From Clostridiales bacterium (lineage in GTDB: Bacteria; Bacillota; Clostridia; Christensenellales; CAG-314): DNA of 27,807 bases. The DNA lies in assembly GCA_003537755.1 (NCBI GenBank), contig DPQS01000018.1, positions 1-27,807 of the forward strand, read 5' to 3'. Of the stretch, positions 9,267-16,525 are shown in pieces (position 1 is the stretch's first letter; each line of letters starts with the position of its first letter). The notes beneath the pieces were generated by a model. It did no database searches. It was not told the origin of the DNA and saw nothing but the letters and a program-made list of their open reading frames with translations. Position numbers and translations under genes: made by a program.

Positions 9267-9860
9267 TCAGCTGTCGGAAAGAAGTTTTGCCAGGGCAGCA
9301 AAGGCGTTGTCGGTGGTTTGTTTCGCTTCGCTGAAGGGCGCGGCATTGGGGCGCGTTACGTTGACGGCTATGCAGTACACTTTGCTTTCGTCAAAACGCG
9401 CAAGCCCGTCAAGCAGATTTATGCCGTGTTCCTTGTCGTACACGACAATGCCGTAGGCGGTGCCTTCCGACCGGACCAACGTCAACTTCGTTTCGTCCAA
9501 GCCGTACTTTGTCAGCAAGTCGGTGCCAAGCGGCGCAAATTGCAAATCGGCGTGAGCTTCGGGCATTTGTTTGACGTTCATTACAACAAGGTCGCAGGTC
9601 ATAAGCGCGGTGGTGGTAAACTGCACGGAGTAGTACGTGTCCGTCTCTGCCGCGGTGACGACGCTTGTCGTAATGCCGTCCATTGCCATTCTTTCTTTTA
9701 TTTTGGTCGAGTCGCTTGCTTCTGCCGTCAGAAACAGCGAAATCGTTTCGGTGTCGGCAGGCTTGGTTATGTTGTCAAACACAAACGCCCACAACAGCAC
9801 CGCCGCAAGTGCGACTATTACAAACCATTTTGCGCTGTAGGACAGAATGTTTTTATTCAT
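9267..9860 (-). CDS. Hypothetical single-pass membrane-anchored protein
   Basis: I do not recognise this 197-residue protein. One N-terminal transmembrane helix (about 11-30, no lipobox cysteine) is followed by a roughly 165-residue soluble domain, presumably extracellular. That domain has alternating strands and helices (ETISLFLTAEAS, TCDLVVMNVKQM, YGIVVYDKEHGI, KVYCIAVNV). The mix of short strands and a segment reading DLVVMNVKQMPEAHADL is loosely reminiscent of a periplasmic-binding-type fold, but too short for a whole one. The ATG overlaps the upstream gene by 8 nt and has GAGGTGG in front. Last gene of the four-gene minus-strand operon carrying the ABC ATPase. Confidence 0.75.
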   Translation of the reverse strand: MNKNILSYSAKWFVIVALAAVLLWAFVFDNITKPADTETISLFLTAEASDSTKIKERMAMDGITTSVVTAAETDTYYSVQFTTTALMTCDLVVMNVKQMPEAHADLQFAPLGTDLLTKYGLDETKLTLVRSEGTAYGIVVYDKEHGINLLDGLARFDESKVYCIAVNVTRPNAAPFSEAKQTTDNAFAALAKLLSDS

Positions 9861-10323
9861 GTTCCACCTCGTAGCCGCAAATGTATTTGTCTACGACGTA
9901 CAGTTTGGTCGCCGCTTCGTCCACCTCTTTGCCCGGGTACAGGTACAGCAGACGTTCGCCGTCGTCTGTGTTTGCCGTCACCTGACGGAACGTAAGTCCG
10001 TTGTTTGTTGTGGTGTTTTTGTCTACGTTAAAGCTACTTATACGTACCTCTTTCGGCTGTTTAACTGTCATTTGTTGTACAAACTTAAATTGCTTGCCGT
10101 CCAGTGCAATTAGCTGCGCAAGGTACACGCAAGCGCACCCGAGTGCTGCCGTACACACAGTCGCGACAATCTGTGCGATAGCCCGTCCCAGCGCGCGCCA
10201 CAGCACAACCGCAAGCACCGTGGGTACAAGCAGGGCAACGCACAGCACAACAAGCGTGGTAACGTGTTTTTGGCGCAATGCCGCGTATTTGTCCGTTTCG
10301 TTTTGTTCAAATAAGTGTTTCAA
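9853..10323 (-). CDS. Hypothetical membrane protein with two TM helices
   Basis: This 156-residue protein begins with TTG, 17 nt before the end of the ATPase gene, with a GGAG ribosome-binding site about 8 nt upstream. Two transmembrane helices (about 21-42 and 48-72) are followed by an 80-residue soluble tail with a beta-rich look (EVRISSFNV, GERLLYLYPG, KLYVVDKYICGYEV). The compact overlap with both neighbours suggests obligate co-expression with the ATPase and the 197-residue protein. Nothing in the sequence identifies a family. A regulatory or accessory subunit of a membrane complex is possible. Confidence 0.75.
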   Translation of the reverse strand: MKHLFEQNETDKYAALRQKHVTTLVVLCVALLVPTVLAVVLWRALGRAIAQIVATVCTAALGCACVYLAQLIALDGKQFKFVQQMTVKQPKEVRISSFNVDKNTTTNNGLTFRQVTANTDDGERLLYLYPGKEVDEAATKLYVVDKYICGYEVEHE

Positions 10324-11053
10324 TTGTTTTCTCCGTCAGGTTTTGTATTACAAATCCGTTGCTGTCCGACAGTACTTCGCTTGCCGCGCCTTGCTGTACA
10401 ACCATGCCGTTGTCCATGGCAATCACGTAGTCGGCAAGGGCTCGCGCTTCGTTGATGTTGTGGGTGACGTACACGATGTTGACGTCCAGCGTTTTGTGTA
10501 GCCGTGCAAGCAATGCCGACATTTCAGCGCGCAGATTCCGGTCAAGGTTGGACATAGGCTCGTCCATAAATATTATTTCGGGGCGTTTGACAAGGGCTCG
10601 CGCCATTGCTACTCGCTGTTGTTGTCCGCCCGACAGTTGTCGGGGTCTACGCGATGCCAGTTGCGCCATACCTACCAGCTTGCATGTTTCGTCCACGCGA
10701 CGGCGTATTTCGTCGGCAGGTACGTGTTGCAATTTAAGGGGATACGCCACGTTGTCGAACACCGTCAGGTGCGGATACAGCGCAAATTCCTGCGAAAGAT
10801 ACGACACGTTGCGTTCCGCCGCGGTCTTGTCCGTAACGTCCGTTTCGTCAAACAAAATCTGCCCGTCGTCGGGGCGCACAAGCCCTGCCAGCGTGCGCAA
10901 AAGAGTGGTTTTGCCGCAACCCGACTTGCCCATGATTACCGTAAATGATTTGTCCGGCATGTCGGCTTCGGCGTTGTACAGCGCGGCGGTGGCGACATTC
11001 TTTTTGTTGTCCACAAAGTATTTGCACAGGTTATGCGTTGTTATCCGAGGCAT
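10307..11053 (-). CDS. ABC transporter ATP-binding protein, MalK/MsmX-like but without C-terminal regulatory domain
   Basis: This 248-residue ATPase has all catalytic motifs: Walker A GKSGCGKTT (42-50), Q-loop Q88, signature LSGGQ (140-144), Walker B IIFMDEP (160-166, catalytic E165) and H-loop H198. The helical region reads like the sugar-importer ATPases of the MalK/MsmX group (for example FALYPHLTVFDNVAYPL). Those proteins normally have about 360-370 residues with a C-terminal TOBE-type regulatory domain, which is absent here. The gene overlaps both neighbours. Its operon shares a LacI-type operator with the divergent importer operon, which encodes two permeases and a binding protein but no ATPase. 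It may therefore power that importer, although pairing with the operon's own membrane proteins is equally possible. Confidence 0.92.
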   Translation of the reverse strand: MPRITTHNLCKYFVDNKKNVATAALYNAEADMPDKSFTVIMGKSGCGKTTLLRTLAGLVRPDDGQILFDETDVTDKTAAERNVSYLSQEFALYPHLTVFDNVAYPLKLQHVPADEIRRRVDETCKLVGMAQLASRRPRQLSGGQQQRVAMARALVKRPEIIFMDEPMSNLDRNLRAEMSALLARLHKTLDVNIVYVTHNINEARALADYVIAMDNGMVVQQGAASEVLSDSNGFVIQNLTEKTIETLI

Positions 11054-11900
11054 CGTAGTTTAGTCCTTTTCTGTAAATTTGCGGAAAGTTGTCCTTGTTG
11101 ACGTACTTGTCCAGCACGATGTCGCAACAAATAATGTCGGCGATAAGTTGCGCCGGCATTACGACAACGGGCAGCAGCACGAGAAACGCCACAAATGTGT
11201 ACTTGTTGTCGATTAGCAGAAGCAGCCACGGCGCGGCATTGCCGACCAGCAACCCGAAGGATACAAGCGGCTGTCGCATGGACAGCATAAATGCGTTTTT
11301 GAGCTTGGCAAAGTAGGATAACTTGTACACAAGACTCTGGCACAGAAGCATAGGCGCAACAACGGCAAACAGCACCGTGGCGACGATTGCAACCGCAAGT
11401 GAAACCTGCGCAAGCGTGCCGTTGTCAAAGTGCTGCAAGCGCAGGCAGTACTGCGTTGCCCAGTTCAGACCGCCGCAAATTGCCGCGGTGGAAGCGAATA
11501 TTCCGCCGTTTTCCTTGATCGATTGCCGGAAGTCGTGCCAAAACAACACGCCGTCCTGCCACGTCAGCCTGCGAAGTACGCCGCAAATGCCTGCCACTCC
11601 CACGCCGAGCAACGCAAGGCAAGGCACAAGCGCAAGGTTTGCCGTGTTTATCGTGGCAAAAATGTCCGACGCCGCTTCGCTTGCCGTGGTGTAGCCGCTA
11701 TTCAGTTCCAAGTTTATCTTGTAAACCTTAAGATTACTTATGATTGTCACGGCAAAACTCGGCAGCAAAAACAGCAGGCACAGTAGTCCCACGCCCAATA
11801 TAAGGGAAATTCGGTTGGCGTACAAGTCCCAGAACAACTTAAATCGGTTGTCGGGCAGTTTGTCCGTCGTATAGTCTTTGTCGGCTTTTTTGTTGAACAT
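11031..11900 (-). CDS. Six-helix membrane protein, possibly DUF624/YesL-like
   Basis: This 289-residue integral membrane protein has six predicted helices (about 32-56, 88-108, 132-150, 165-192, 212-230, 234-256). The FWHDFRQSIKENGG segment between helices 2 and 3 recalls the F-W-x-x-F-(K/R)-x-x-x-K-x-N pattern of DUF624/YesL proteins. Those often accompany LplABC-type sugar importers, though they are usually nearer 200 residues. This is a pattern-level similarity only. It is the first gene of the minus-strand operon, preceded by GGAGAA and a consensus promoter with an operator. The end overlaps the ATPase gene by 23 nt. No EAA-type permease motif is visible, so it may not be the direct partner of the ATPase. 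Confidence 0.75.
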   Translation of the reverse strand: MFNKKADKDYTTDKLPDNRFKLFWDLYANRISLILGVGLLCLLFLLPSFAVTIISNLKVYKINLELNSGYTTASEAASDIFATINTANLALVPCLALLGVGVAGICGVLRRLTWQDGVLFWHDFRQSIKENGGIFASTAAICGGLNWATQYCLRLQHFDNGTLAQVSLAVAIVATVLFAVVAPMLLCQSLVYKLSYFAKLKNAFMLSMRQPLVSFGLLVGNAAPWLLLLIDNKYTFVAFLVLLPVVVMPAQLIADIICCDIVLDKYVNKDNFPQIYRKGLNYDASDNNA

Positions 11901-11960
11901 AAATTCTCCGTTTTTTACCGTCGCATTACAGCTTCGGGGTTACTCTTTGCAGGTTGCTAA

Positions 11961-11974
11961 GTAAAACGTTTTAC
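11961..11974. promoter_or_regulatory. LacI-type operator controlling the minus-strand operon
   Basis: GTAAAACGTTTTAC is a perfect 14-bp palindrome with the central CG typical of LacI-family operators. It lies immediately downstream (minus-strand sense) of the -10 at 11984-11979, around the expected transcription start, where binding would block initiation. Confidence 0.85.
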
Positions 11975-11978
11975 GTAA

Positions 11979-12007
11979 ATTGTACTCTTTTTGCCGTCGA
12001 TTGTCAA
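11979..12007 (-). promoter_or_regulatory. Sigma-A promoter of the four-gene minus-strand operon
   Basis: Minus-strand TTGACA (12007-12002), a 17-bp spacer and TACAAT (11984-11979) give a near-perfect consensus. The leader to the start codon at 11900 is about 70 nt and includes the operator. Confidence 0.88.
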
Positions 12008-12068
12008 TATGCACCTTAAAAATTTGAAAATTTTACCCCAAAAACTGAAAAAAAATTGAAAAAGGGTA

Positions 12069-12097
12069 TTGACAAGGGGTATTTTCGGTGGTAAAAT
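12069..12097 (+). promoter_or_regulatory. Sigma-A promoter of the ribokinase-importer operon
   Basis: TTGACA (12069-12074), a 17-bp spacer and TAAAAT (12092-12097). Initiation is expected near 12104, about 37 nt before the ribokinase ATG. Confidence 0.88.
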
Positions 12098-12105
12098 CAA
12101 ATTAC

Positions 12106-12117
12106 TAAAACGTTTTA
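12106..12117. promoter_or_regulatory. LacI-type operator controlling the ribokinase-importer operon
   Basis: TAAAACGTTTTA is a perfect 12-bp palindrome, identical to the core of the site at 11961-11974. It overlaps the predicted start of transcription. I found no further copies by eye at the other gene starts in the window. Confidence 0.85.
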
Positions 12118-12140
12118 CTAAATTTCGAGGAAGTGTGTTT

Positions 12141-13034
12141 ATGAGCAAGATTTTCATTGTCGGCAGCATAAATATGGACTTAACCATAAATACGGACATT
12201 GTCCCCGACGGCGGTATGACCGTCACCGGATACGGGTTTCTGACCAATCCGGGCGGAAAGGGCGCAAACCAGGCTGTTGCCGTTGCCAAAAGCGGCGGCG
12301 ATGCGGTAATGGTGGGTTGCGTGGGCAACGCCTTCGGTAAGGAACTTGCCGACACGCTTAGCGGCTACGGTGTAGACGCGTCGCAAGTCGCGGTGAAAGC
12401 CGACGTCAGCAGCGGCATTGCCGTGATTGTGGTAAACGACGGTGAAAATCGCATAATTCTCGACCGAGGCGCAAACGCATACGTAACGCCGCAAATGGCG
12501 GAGCAAGCCCTGTCGGGCGCGCACGCAGGCGATTACCTTGTAGTGCAGCTGGAAATTCCCACCGAAACAATCGTTGCCGCACTTGCCGCAGCTAAGAAAA
12601 AGGGCATGACGACCTTCCTCAATCCCGCGCCTGCAGCCGTATTGCCCGACGACATTTGGCAATACGTAGACTACTTCGTGCCTAACCAAAGCGAAACGGC
12701 GTTTTACACGGGCATTTACCCGTCGGACGAAGCGACAGCCGCTAAAGCGGTGAACGTACTTCGCAAAATGGGCGTAGGCAACGTGGTAATCACCATGGGT
12801 AGTGTTGGCGCAATGGCGTTTGTCGGCAGCGAAACGGTGTTTGCCGAAGCCTGCAAAGTTGCCGCCGTCGACACCACAGCCGCGGGCGACACATTTGTCG
12901 GCGCAATGGTAACTCGTCTTGCCGAGGGCGCAACGGTCAGGGAAGCAATGGTTTTTGCCAACAAGGCATCGTCGGTAACCGTCACGCGTAAGGGCGCGCA
13001 GCAGGCAATACCCTACCGCAACGAAATAATGTAG
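12141..13034 (+). CDS. rbsK: Ribokinase (PfkB family)
   Basis: This enzyme phosphorylates D-ribose to ribose-5-phosphate for entry into the pentose phosphate pathway. From ATG 12141 it has 297 residues, typical for RbsK. It shows the GSINMD strand (8-13), sugar-binding signature NPGGKGANQA (36-45), LNPAPA, PNQSE and the anion-hole/catalytic motif DTTAAGDTF (from 244) with catalytic D250. The tail TRKGAQQAIP is characteristic of ribokinases rather than of fructokinases or adenosine kinases. The frame is open upstream to a TTG at 12069, but that triplet is part of the -35 box, so ATG 12141 with GAGGAAG upstream is the start. First gene of the operator-controlled importer operon. Confidence 0.92.
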   Translation: MSKIFIVGSINMDLTINTDIVPDGGMTVTGYGFLTNPGGKGANQAVAVAKSGGDAVMVGCVGNAFGKELADTLSGYGVDASQVAVKADVSSGIAVIVVNDGENRIILDRGANAYVTPQMAEQALSGAHAGDYLVVQLEIPTETIVAALAAAKKKGMTTFLNPAPAAVLPDDIWQYVDYFVPNQSETAFYTGIYPSDEATAAKAVNVLRKMGVGNVVITMGSVGAMAFVGSETVFAEACKVAAVDTTAAGDTFVGAMVTRLAEGATVREAMVFANKASSVTVTRKGAQQAIPYRNEIM

Positions 13035-13155
13035 GGCAAGGTTGTAATCGCCGATTGTTTCCGCAAGTGTGATTGCGACCGATTGTGCGCTTGACGACGC
13101 TTGCATGACAATGAAATAACGTAAAAAAATCGGCACTGCCGAGGAGAAAAATACA

Positions 13156-14175
13156 GTGCAAAAGAAAGTAACAATAAAAGACGTTGCCGAACAACTGGGA
13201 CTGTCGGTCACTACGGTATCGCTGGTGCTCAACAACAAGGGCGACATTCCCGAAAGTACCCGATCGCGTATACGACGAGTTGCCGAGGACATGGGCTACC
13301 ACCCCGACTACATGGCGCGAAGCCTTGTCACGGGTAAGTCGCACATCGTGGGCGTGCTGGTACCTGACATTTCCAACCAATTCTTCGCCGAAACGGTGCG
13401 CCACTTGCAGACGGAACTCAACAATTACGGCTACGACATCATTTTGTGCAACAGCGAAGAACGCATGGACAACGACATCAAGTACATCGAGTGGTTGTCC
13501 GGTCGCCGTGTGGACGGTTTGGTGCTGACGTTGTCGGCGCAATCCATGCAGGAAGAAAACCGCGGCAAAATGCAACGCGTACTGGACGGCGTAAAAATCC
13601 CCTACGTGTTTCTGGACAGATACTACGAAAGCAACACCCCCAAGATATTGGTAGACAACGTTGACGGCGGCTACCGCGTGACAAAATATTTGTTGGACAG
13701 CGGTCATACAAACATCGGGCTTATTACAGGTCCCATGAGCCTCAACAGCAGTGCCAATCGTCTTGAAGGCGTGCAAAAAGCCATGGCGGAACGCGGCATA
13801 GCGTTGCCGAAGGAAAACATCGTCAGCTTGTCTTACGACATTGACTCGGGCAGACAAGGCGCAGAAGTGCTGATTGCACGCGACGTTACGGCGATATTCT
13901 GCTTCAACGACCTGCAGGCATACGGCGTGTTTGCCTACGTCAACGAACACGGTATGAAGGTGCCCGACGACATCAGCCTTGTCGGCTTCGACGACATTTT
14001 CTACTCGTCCATACTGGAAACAAAGTTGACTACAGTCCGGCAGCACATTCGCCAGATGGCACTGGAAACCTGCAAAGTAGTGGTAAACCTGCTTGAAGGC
14101 AAGCCTTGCCCGACGGAAGTAAAACTGACAACGGAACTTATCGTACGAGATAGCGTAAAGGACATTACTAAATGA
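13156..14175 (+). CDS. LacI-family transcriptional regulator
   Basis: This 339-residue protein has an N-terminal helix-turn-helix (VTIKDVAEQLGLSVTTVSLVL, about residues 5-25) and a minor-groove hinge helix (HPDYMARSL, 49-57). A periplasmic-binding-like effector domain follows (GVLVPDISNQFFAE, IGLITGP, ISLVGFDDIFYSS). It starts with GTG at 13156, preceded by GAGGAGA. A small stem (TCGGC 13130-13134, GCCGA 13138-13142) touches that ribosome-binding site and might dampen translation. It is the natural candidate to bind the two TAAAACGTTTTA operators at 11961 and 12106. The second makes it autoregulated, since it is the second gene of that operon. The effector is unknown; ribose or a phosphorylated derivative is a guess from context. 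The stop overlaps the next start as ATGA. Confidence 0.95.
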   Translation: MQKKVTIKDVAEQLGLSVTTVSLVLNNKGDIPESTRSRIRRVAEDMGYHPDYMARSLVTGKSHIVGVLVPDISNQFFAETVRHLQTELNNYGYDIILCNSEERMDNDIKYIEWLSGRRVDGLVLTLSAQSMQEENRGKMQRVLDGVKIPYVFLDRYYESNTPKILVDNVDGGYRVTKYLLDSGHTNIGLITGPMSLNSSANRLEGVQKAMAERGIALPKENIVSLSYDIDSGRQGAEVLIARDVTAIFCFNDLQAYGVFAYVNEHGMKVPDDISLVGFDDIFYSSILETKLTTVRQHIRQMALETCKVVVNLLEGKPCPTEVKLTTELIVRDSVKDITK

Positions 14176-15155
14176 AAAAACAAATTTCCGTGCAAATGAT
14201 CGACGGCACGCAAATATCCGCCGCGGCATACAAACCGCGCAAAAAGCGTTGGACGGCAAACGACTGGACGTTGGTGCTTATGGCTTCGCTCAGTATTGTG
14301 TTCCTTGCCGTGTTTGCCTATGCGCCGCTGTACGGTCTGACCCTCGCGTTCAAAAAGGACGAAGGTATCATCAACATACAGCAGGTAATCAAGTACGGCA
14401 CGTGGGCAGGTTTCGAGCAGTTTGAAACATTCCTTACCGACCCCGACTTCGGCAACATTATGTTCAACACGCTTGGGCTCAACATTCTGCAACTGCTCAT
14501 CAACTTCCCTGCACCCATCATTTTTGCAATACTGATGAGCGAACTGTTGTCCGACCGTTTCAAAAAGGTGGTGCAGACGGTCACGTTCTTCCCGCACTTC
14601 CTGTCGTGGGTAATCTTCGGCGGTATCTTCCTCAGCATGCTGGATTACGACAGCGGTATCATCAACAATCTGCTTGTCAACATCGGCATTGTCAAGGAAC
14701 CGGTCGATATTCTCGGCGGAGAGCAGTACTTCTGGGGACTTATCATTGTGACATCACTGCTTAAAGGTCTCGGATGGGGTTCGGTTATTTACGTTGCGGC
14801 AATCAGCGGCATTCCCAAGGAACTGTACGAGGCGGCACGTATCGACGGAGCAAACCGTTGGCACAAAATACGCTACATTACCGTACCCAGTATCGCCCCG
14901 ACAATTACGTTGTTTTTCATTCTGTCCATCAGCGGACTGCTTAACAACGGTATCGACCACCTGTGGGTGTTCCAGAACGCAAACAACATCACCCGAAGCG
15001 AAGTGCTGGATACATTCATTTACAAGTACGGCATTCCCGAGATGAACTACGGCTACGCAACCGCGGTAGGCTTGATGAAATCCGTCGTGTCGCTGATTTT
15101 GCTTGTACTGGGCAACACCGTCTGCAAAAAAGTAAGCGGCAAAGGAATTTACTGA
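14172..15155 (+). CDS. Carbohydrate ABC importer permease, LplB-like
   Basis: This 327-residue type I importer permease has about six transmembrane helices. After a charged N-terminal tail comes the LplB-family hallmark YAPLYGLTLAFKKDEG. The cytoplasmic EAA loop that contacts the ATPase is at residues 220-240 (EAARIDGANRWHKI, then TVPSIAPTI). Such permeases pair with a second YtcP-type permease and a large LplA-type lipoprotein, both of which follow. Systems of this type usually import oligosaccharides and borrow a shared ATPase. Its start overlaps the regulator gene by 4 nt and the next permease begins one base after its stop. Confidence 0.94.
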   Translation: MKKQISVQMIDGTQISAAAYKPRKKRWTANDWTLVLMASLSIVFLAVFAYAPLYGLTLAFKKDEGIINIQQVIKYGTWAGFEQFETFLTDPDFGNIMFNTLGLNILQLLINFPAPIIFAILMSELLSDRFKKVVQTVTFFPHFLSWVIFGGIFLSMLDYDSGIINNLLVNIGIVKEPVDILGGEQYFWGLIIVTSLLKGLGWGSVIYVAAISGIPKELYEAARIDGANRWHKIRYITVPSIAPTITLFFILSISGLLNNGIDHLWVFQNANNITRSEVLDTFIYKYGIPEMNYGYATAVGLMKSVVSLILLVLGNTVCKKVSGKGIY

Positions 15156-15156
15156 T

Positions 15157-16287
15157 ATGTTACGTGTATTAGACTACAATACCAAGCATTTTGCGCTCAT
15201 TCGCAAAATCGCACTGTGGATTTCGGCAATATTGCTTGCGTTGGCGGCGTTTTTCCTGTACGTGTCCAACGTGCCCGTAGACGCGGCTACCGAAGAAATG
15301 CTGGCCGTGCTTGACGTGCTTGCGATAGTGTTTGCCTGCATTGCGCCCTTTGCAATTGCGGTAATCGTCACCTACATCGTGCTGCAGTGCAAACAGCGCA
15401 AGGAACTGCTGAAACACACCAACAAAAAGAAAGTGCACATTCACGTGTTTGACGTAATCAACTTCGCGTGGATGGCAATCTTCTGCCTGCTGTGCGTGTA
15501 CCCCATTGTGTACGTCGTCGTCGGCTCGTTCAACCAGGGCGCGGACTACGCAAAGGGCGGCGTGTACCTCCTCCCAAGGCTGTTTACCTTCGAAAACTAC
15601 AAAGTGGTGCTGGAAAATACCGAACTGTACCACAGTTACCTTGTTACGATAGGGCGCACGGTAATCGGCACGCTGTCGGCACTGGTGTTTACGTCGATTG
15701 TCGCCTACGCAATGAGCCGCGACAACCTTAAGGGTAAAAACTTCTTCTACTGGGCAAACATCGTCACGATGTTTTTCGGCGGCGGACTTGTCCCCTTCTT
15801 CCTTGTCATTCAAAGTATCGGTTTGTTTGACACCTTCTGGGTGTACATCATTCCGTCGTTGTACTCCGTGTACAACATGATTGTCATTTCCAGTTTCTTC
15901 AAAAGCGTTTCCAACGAGCTGCACGAAGCGGCGCAGGTGGACGGCGCGGGCGAATTCCGCATATGGTGGCAGATTTACATGCCGCTTAGTAAGCCCGTTC
16001 TCGCAACGGTTGCGCTGTGGCTTGCCGTAGGACACTGGAACAGTTACTTCGACACGATGATTTACACCAACTCCAAGGATTTGCACACGTTGCAGTACTT
16101 CCTGCTGAAGGCAATTCAAAGTTCCACAATGACCGAAGGTTTGCCGGAAACAATGATGCAGCGCGTGTCGCCCATGACAATCAGCCTTGCGGCAATAATC
16201 ATTTCCATTATTCCCGTGCTGTTTTTCTTCCCGTTCGTCCGCAAAAACTTCCAGTCGGGCATTATGATCGGCTCGCTGAAAGGCTGA
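15157..16287 (+). CDS. Carbohydrate ABC importer permease, YtcP/LplC-like, with N-terminal extension
   Basis: From about residue 97 this is a standard YtcP-type permease: FDVINFAWMAIFCLLCVYPI, then GSFNQG, about five further helices, the EAA loop at 257-275 (EAAQVDGAGEFRIWW) and a C-terminal KNFQSGIMIGSLKG tail. The first 96 residues are extra. They form two additional hydrophobic helices (about 18-37 and 50-76) plus a basic linker (KQRKELLKHTNKKK). Total length is 376 residues, against the usual 280-310. The ATG follows the upstream stop by one base with AAAGGAA before it, and the extension has the same codon style as the rest, so it seems genuine. Confidence 0.93.
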   Translation: MLRVLDYNTKHFALIRKIALWISAILLALAAFFLYVSNVPVDAATEEMLAVLDVLAIVFACIAPFAIAVIVTYIVLQCKQRKELLKHTNKKKVHIHVFDVINFAWMAIFCLLCVYPIVYVVVGSFNQGADYAKGGVYLLPRLFTFENYKVVLENTELYHSYLVTIGRTVIGTLSALVFTSIVAYAMSRDNLKGKNFFYWANIVTMFFGGGLVPFFLVIQSIGLFDTFWVYIIPSLYSVYNMIVISSFFKSVSNELHEAAQVDGAGEFRIWWQIYMPLSKPVLATVALWLAVGHWNSYFDTMIYTNSKDLHTLQYFLLKAIQSSTMTEGLPETMMQRVSPMTISLAAIIISIIPVLFFFPFVRKNFQSGIMIGSLKG

Positions 16288-16437
16288 CGAGTAATCGGTT
16301 GCAAAGTTGGTATGTGAGCCGAGGCAAACACACACACTAAAGAGTAAGAAAGGACATCGCCGAGGTTGCTAGTGATGGCGAATGAAAACCCCGACAAAAA
16401 CGAATTGAACTTCGTAAAAAAAGTAAAGTATTTCAAA

Positions 16438-16475
16438 GTACGGAATCGGACTCGCCGACACTGCCGAATCCGTAC
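16438..16475 (+). other. Hairpin in the permease to binding-protein gap
   Basis: The 238-nt gap between the second permease and the binding protein contains a 12-bp stem, GTACGGAATCGG with CCGAATCCGTAC, with one A-A mismatch and a 14-nt loop, and no T-run. It sits about 50 nt before the binding-protein start and could protect the downstream mRNA, giving more binding protein than permease. No convincing promoter was seen in this gap. Confidence 0.5.
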
Positions 16476-16525
16476 GCAAAGTGACCCGATGTGTCGGCAA
16501 AAAATTCATACGTAAGGAGAATTTT

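Noticed and set aside
9261..9995. 244-codon plus-strand frame opposite the two small membrane protein genes
   Set aside because: The minus-strand reading has ribosome-binding sites, membrane helices and operon overlaps; this frame has none.
13091..13121. TTGACG-like promoter before the LacI-type gene
   Set aside because: The matching -10 (AAATAA) is poor; the gene is more simply read from the promoter at 12069.
12180..14259. Long minus-strand frames opposite ribokinase and the LacI-type gene
   Set aside because: Same antisense codon-bias effect; the plus-strand genes carry all family motifs.
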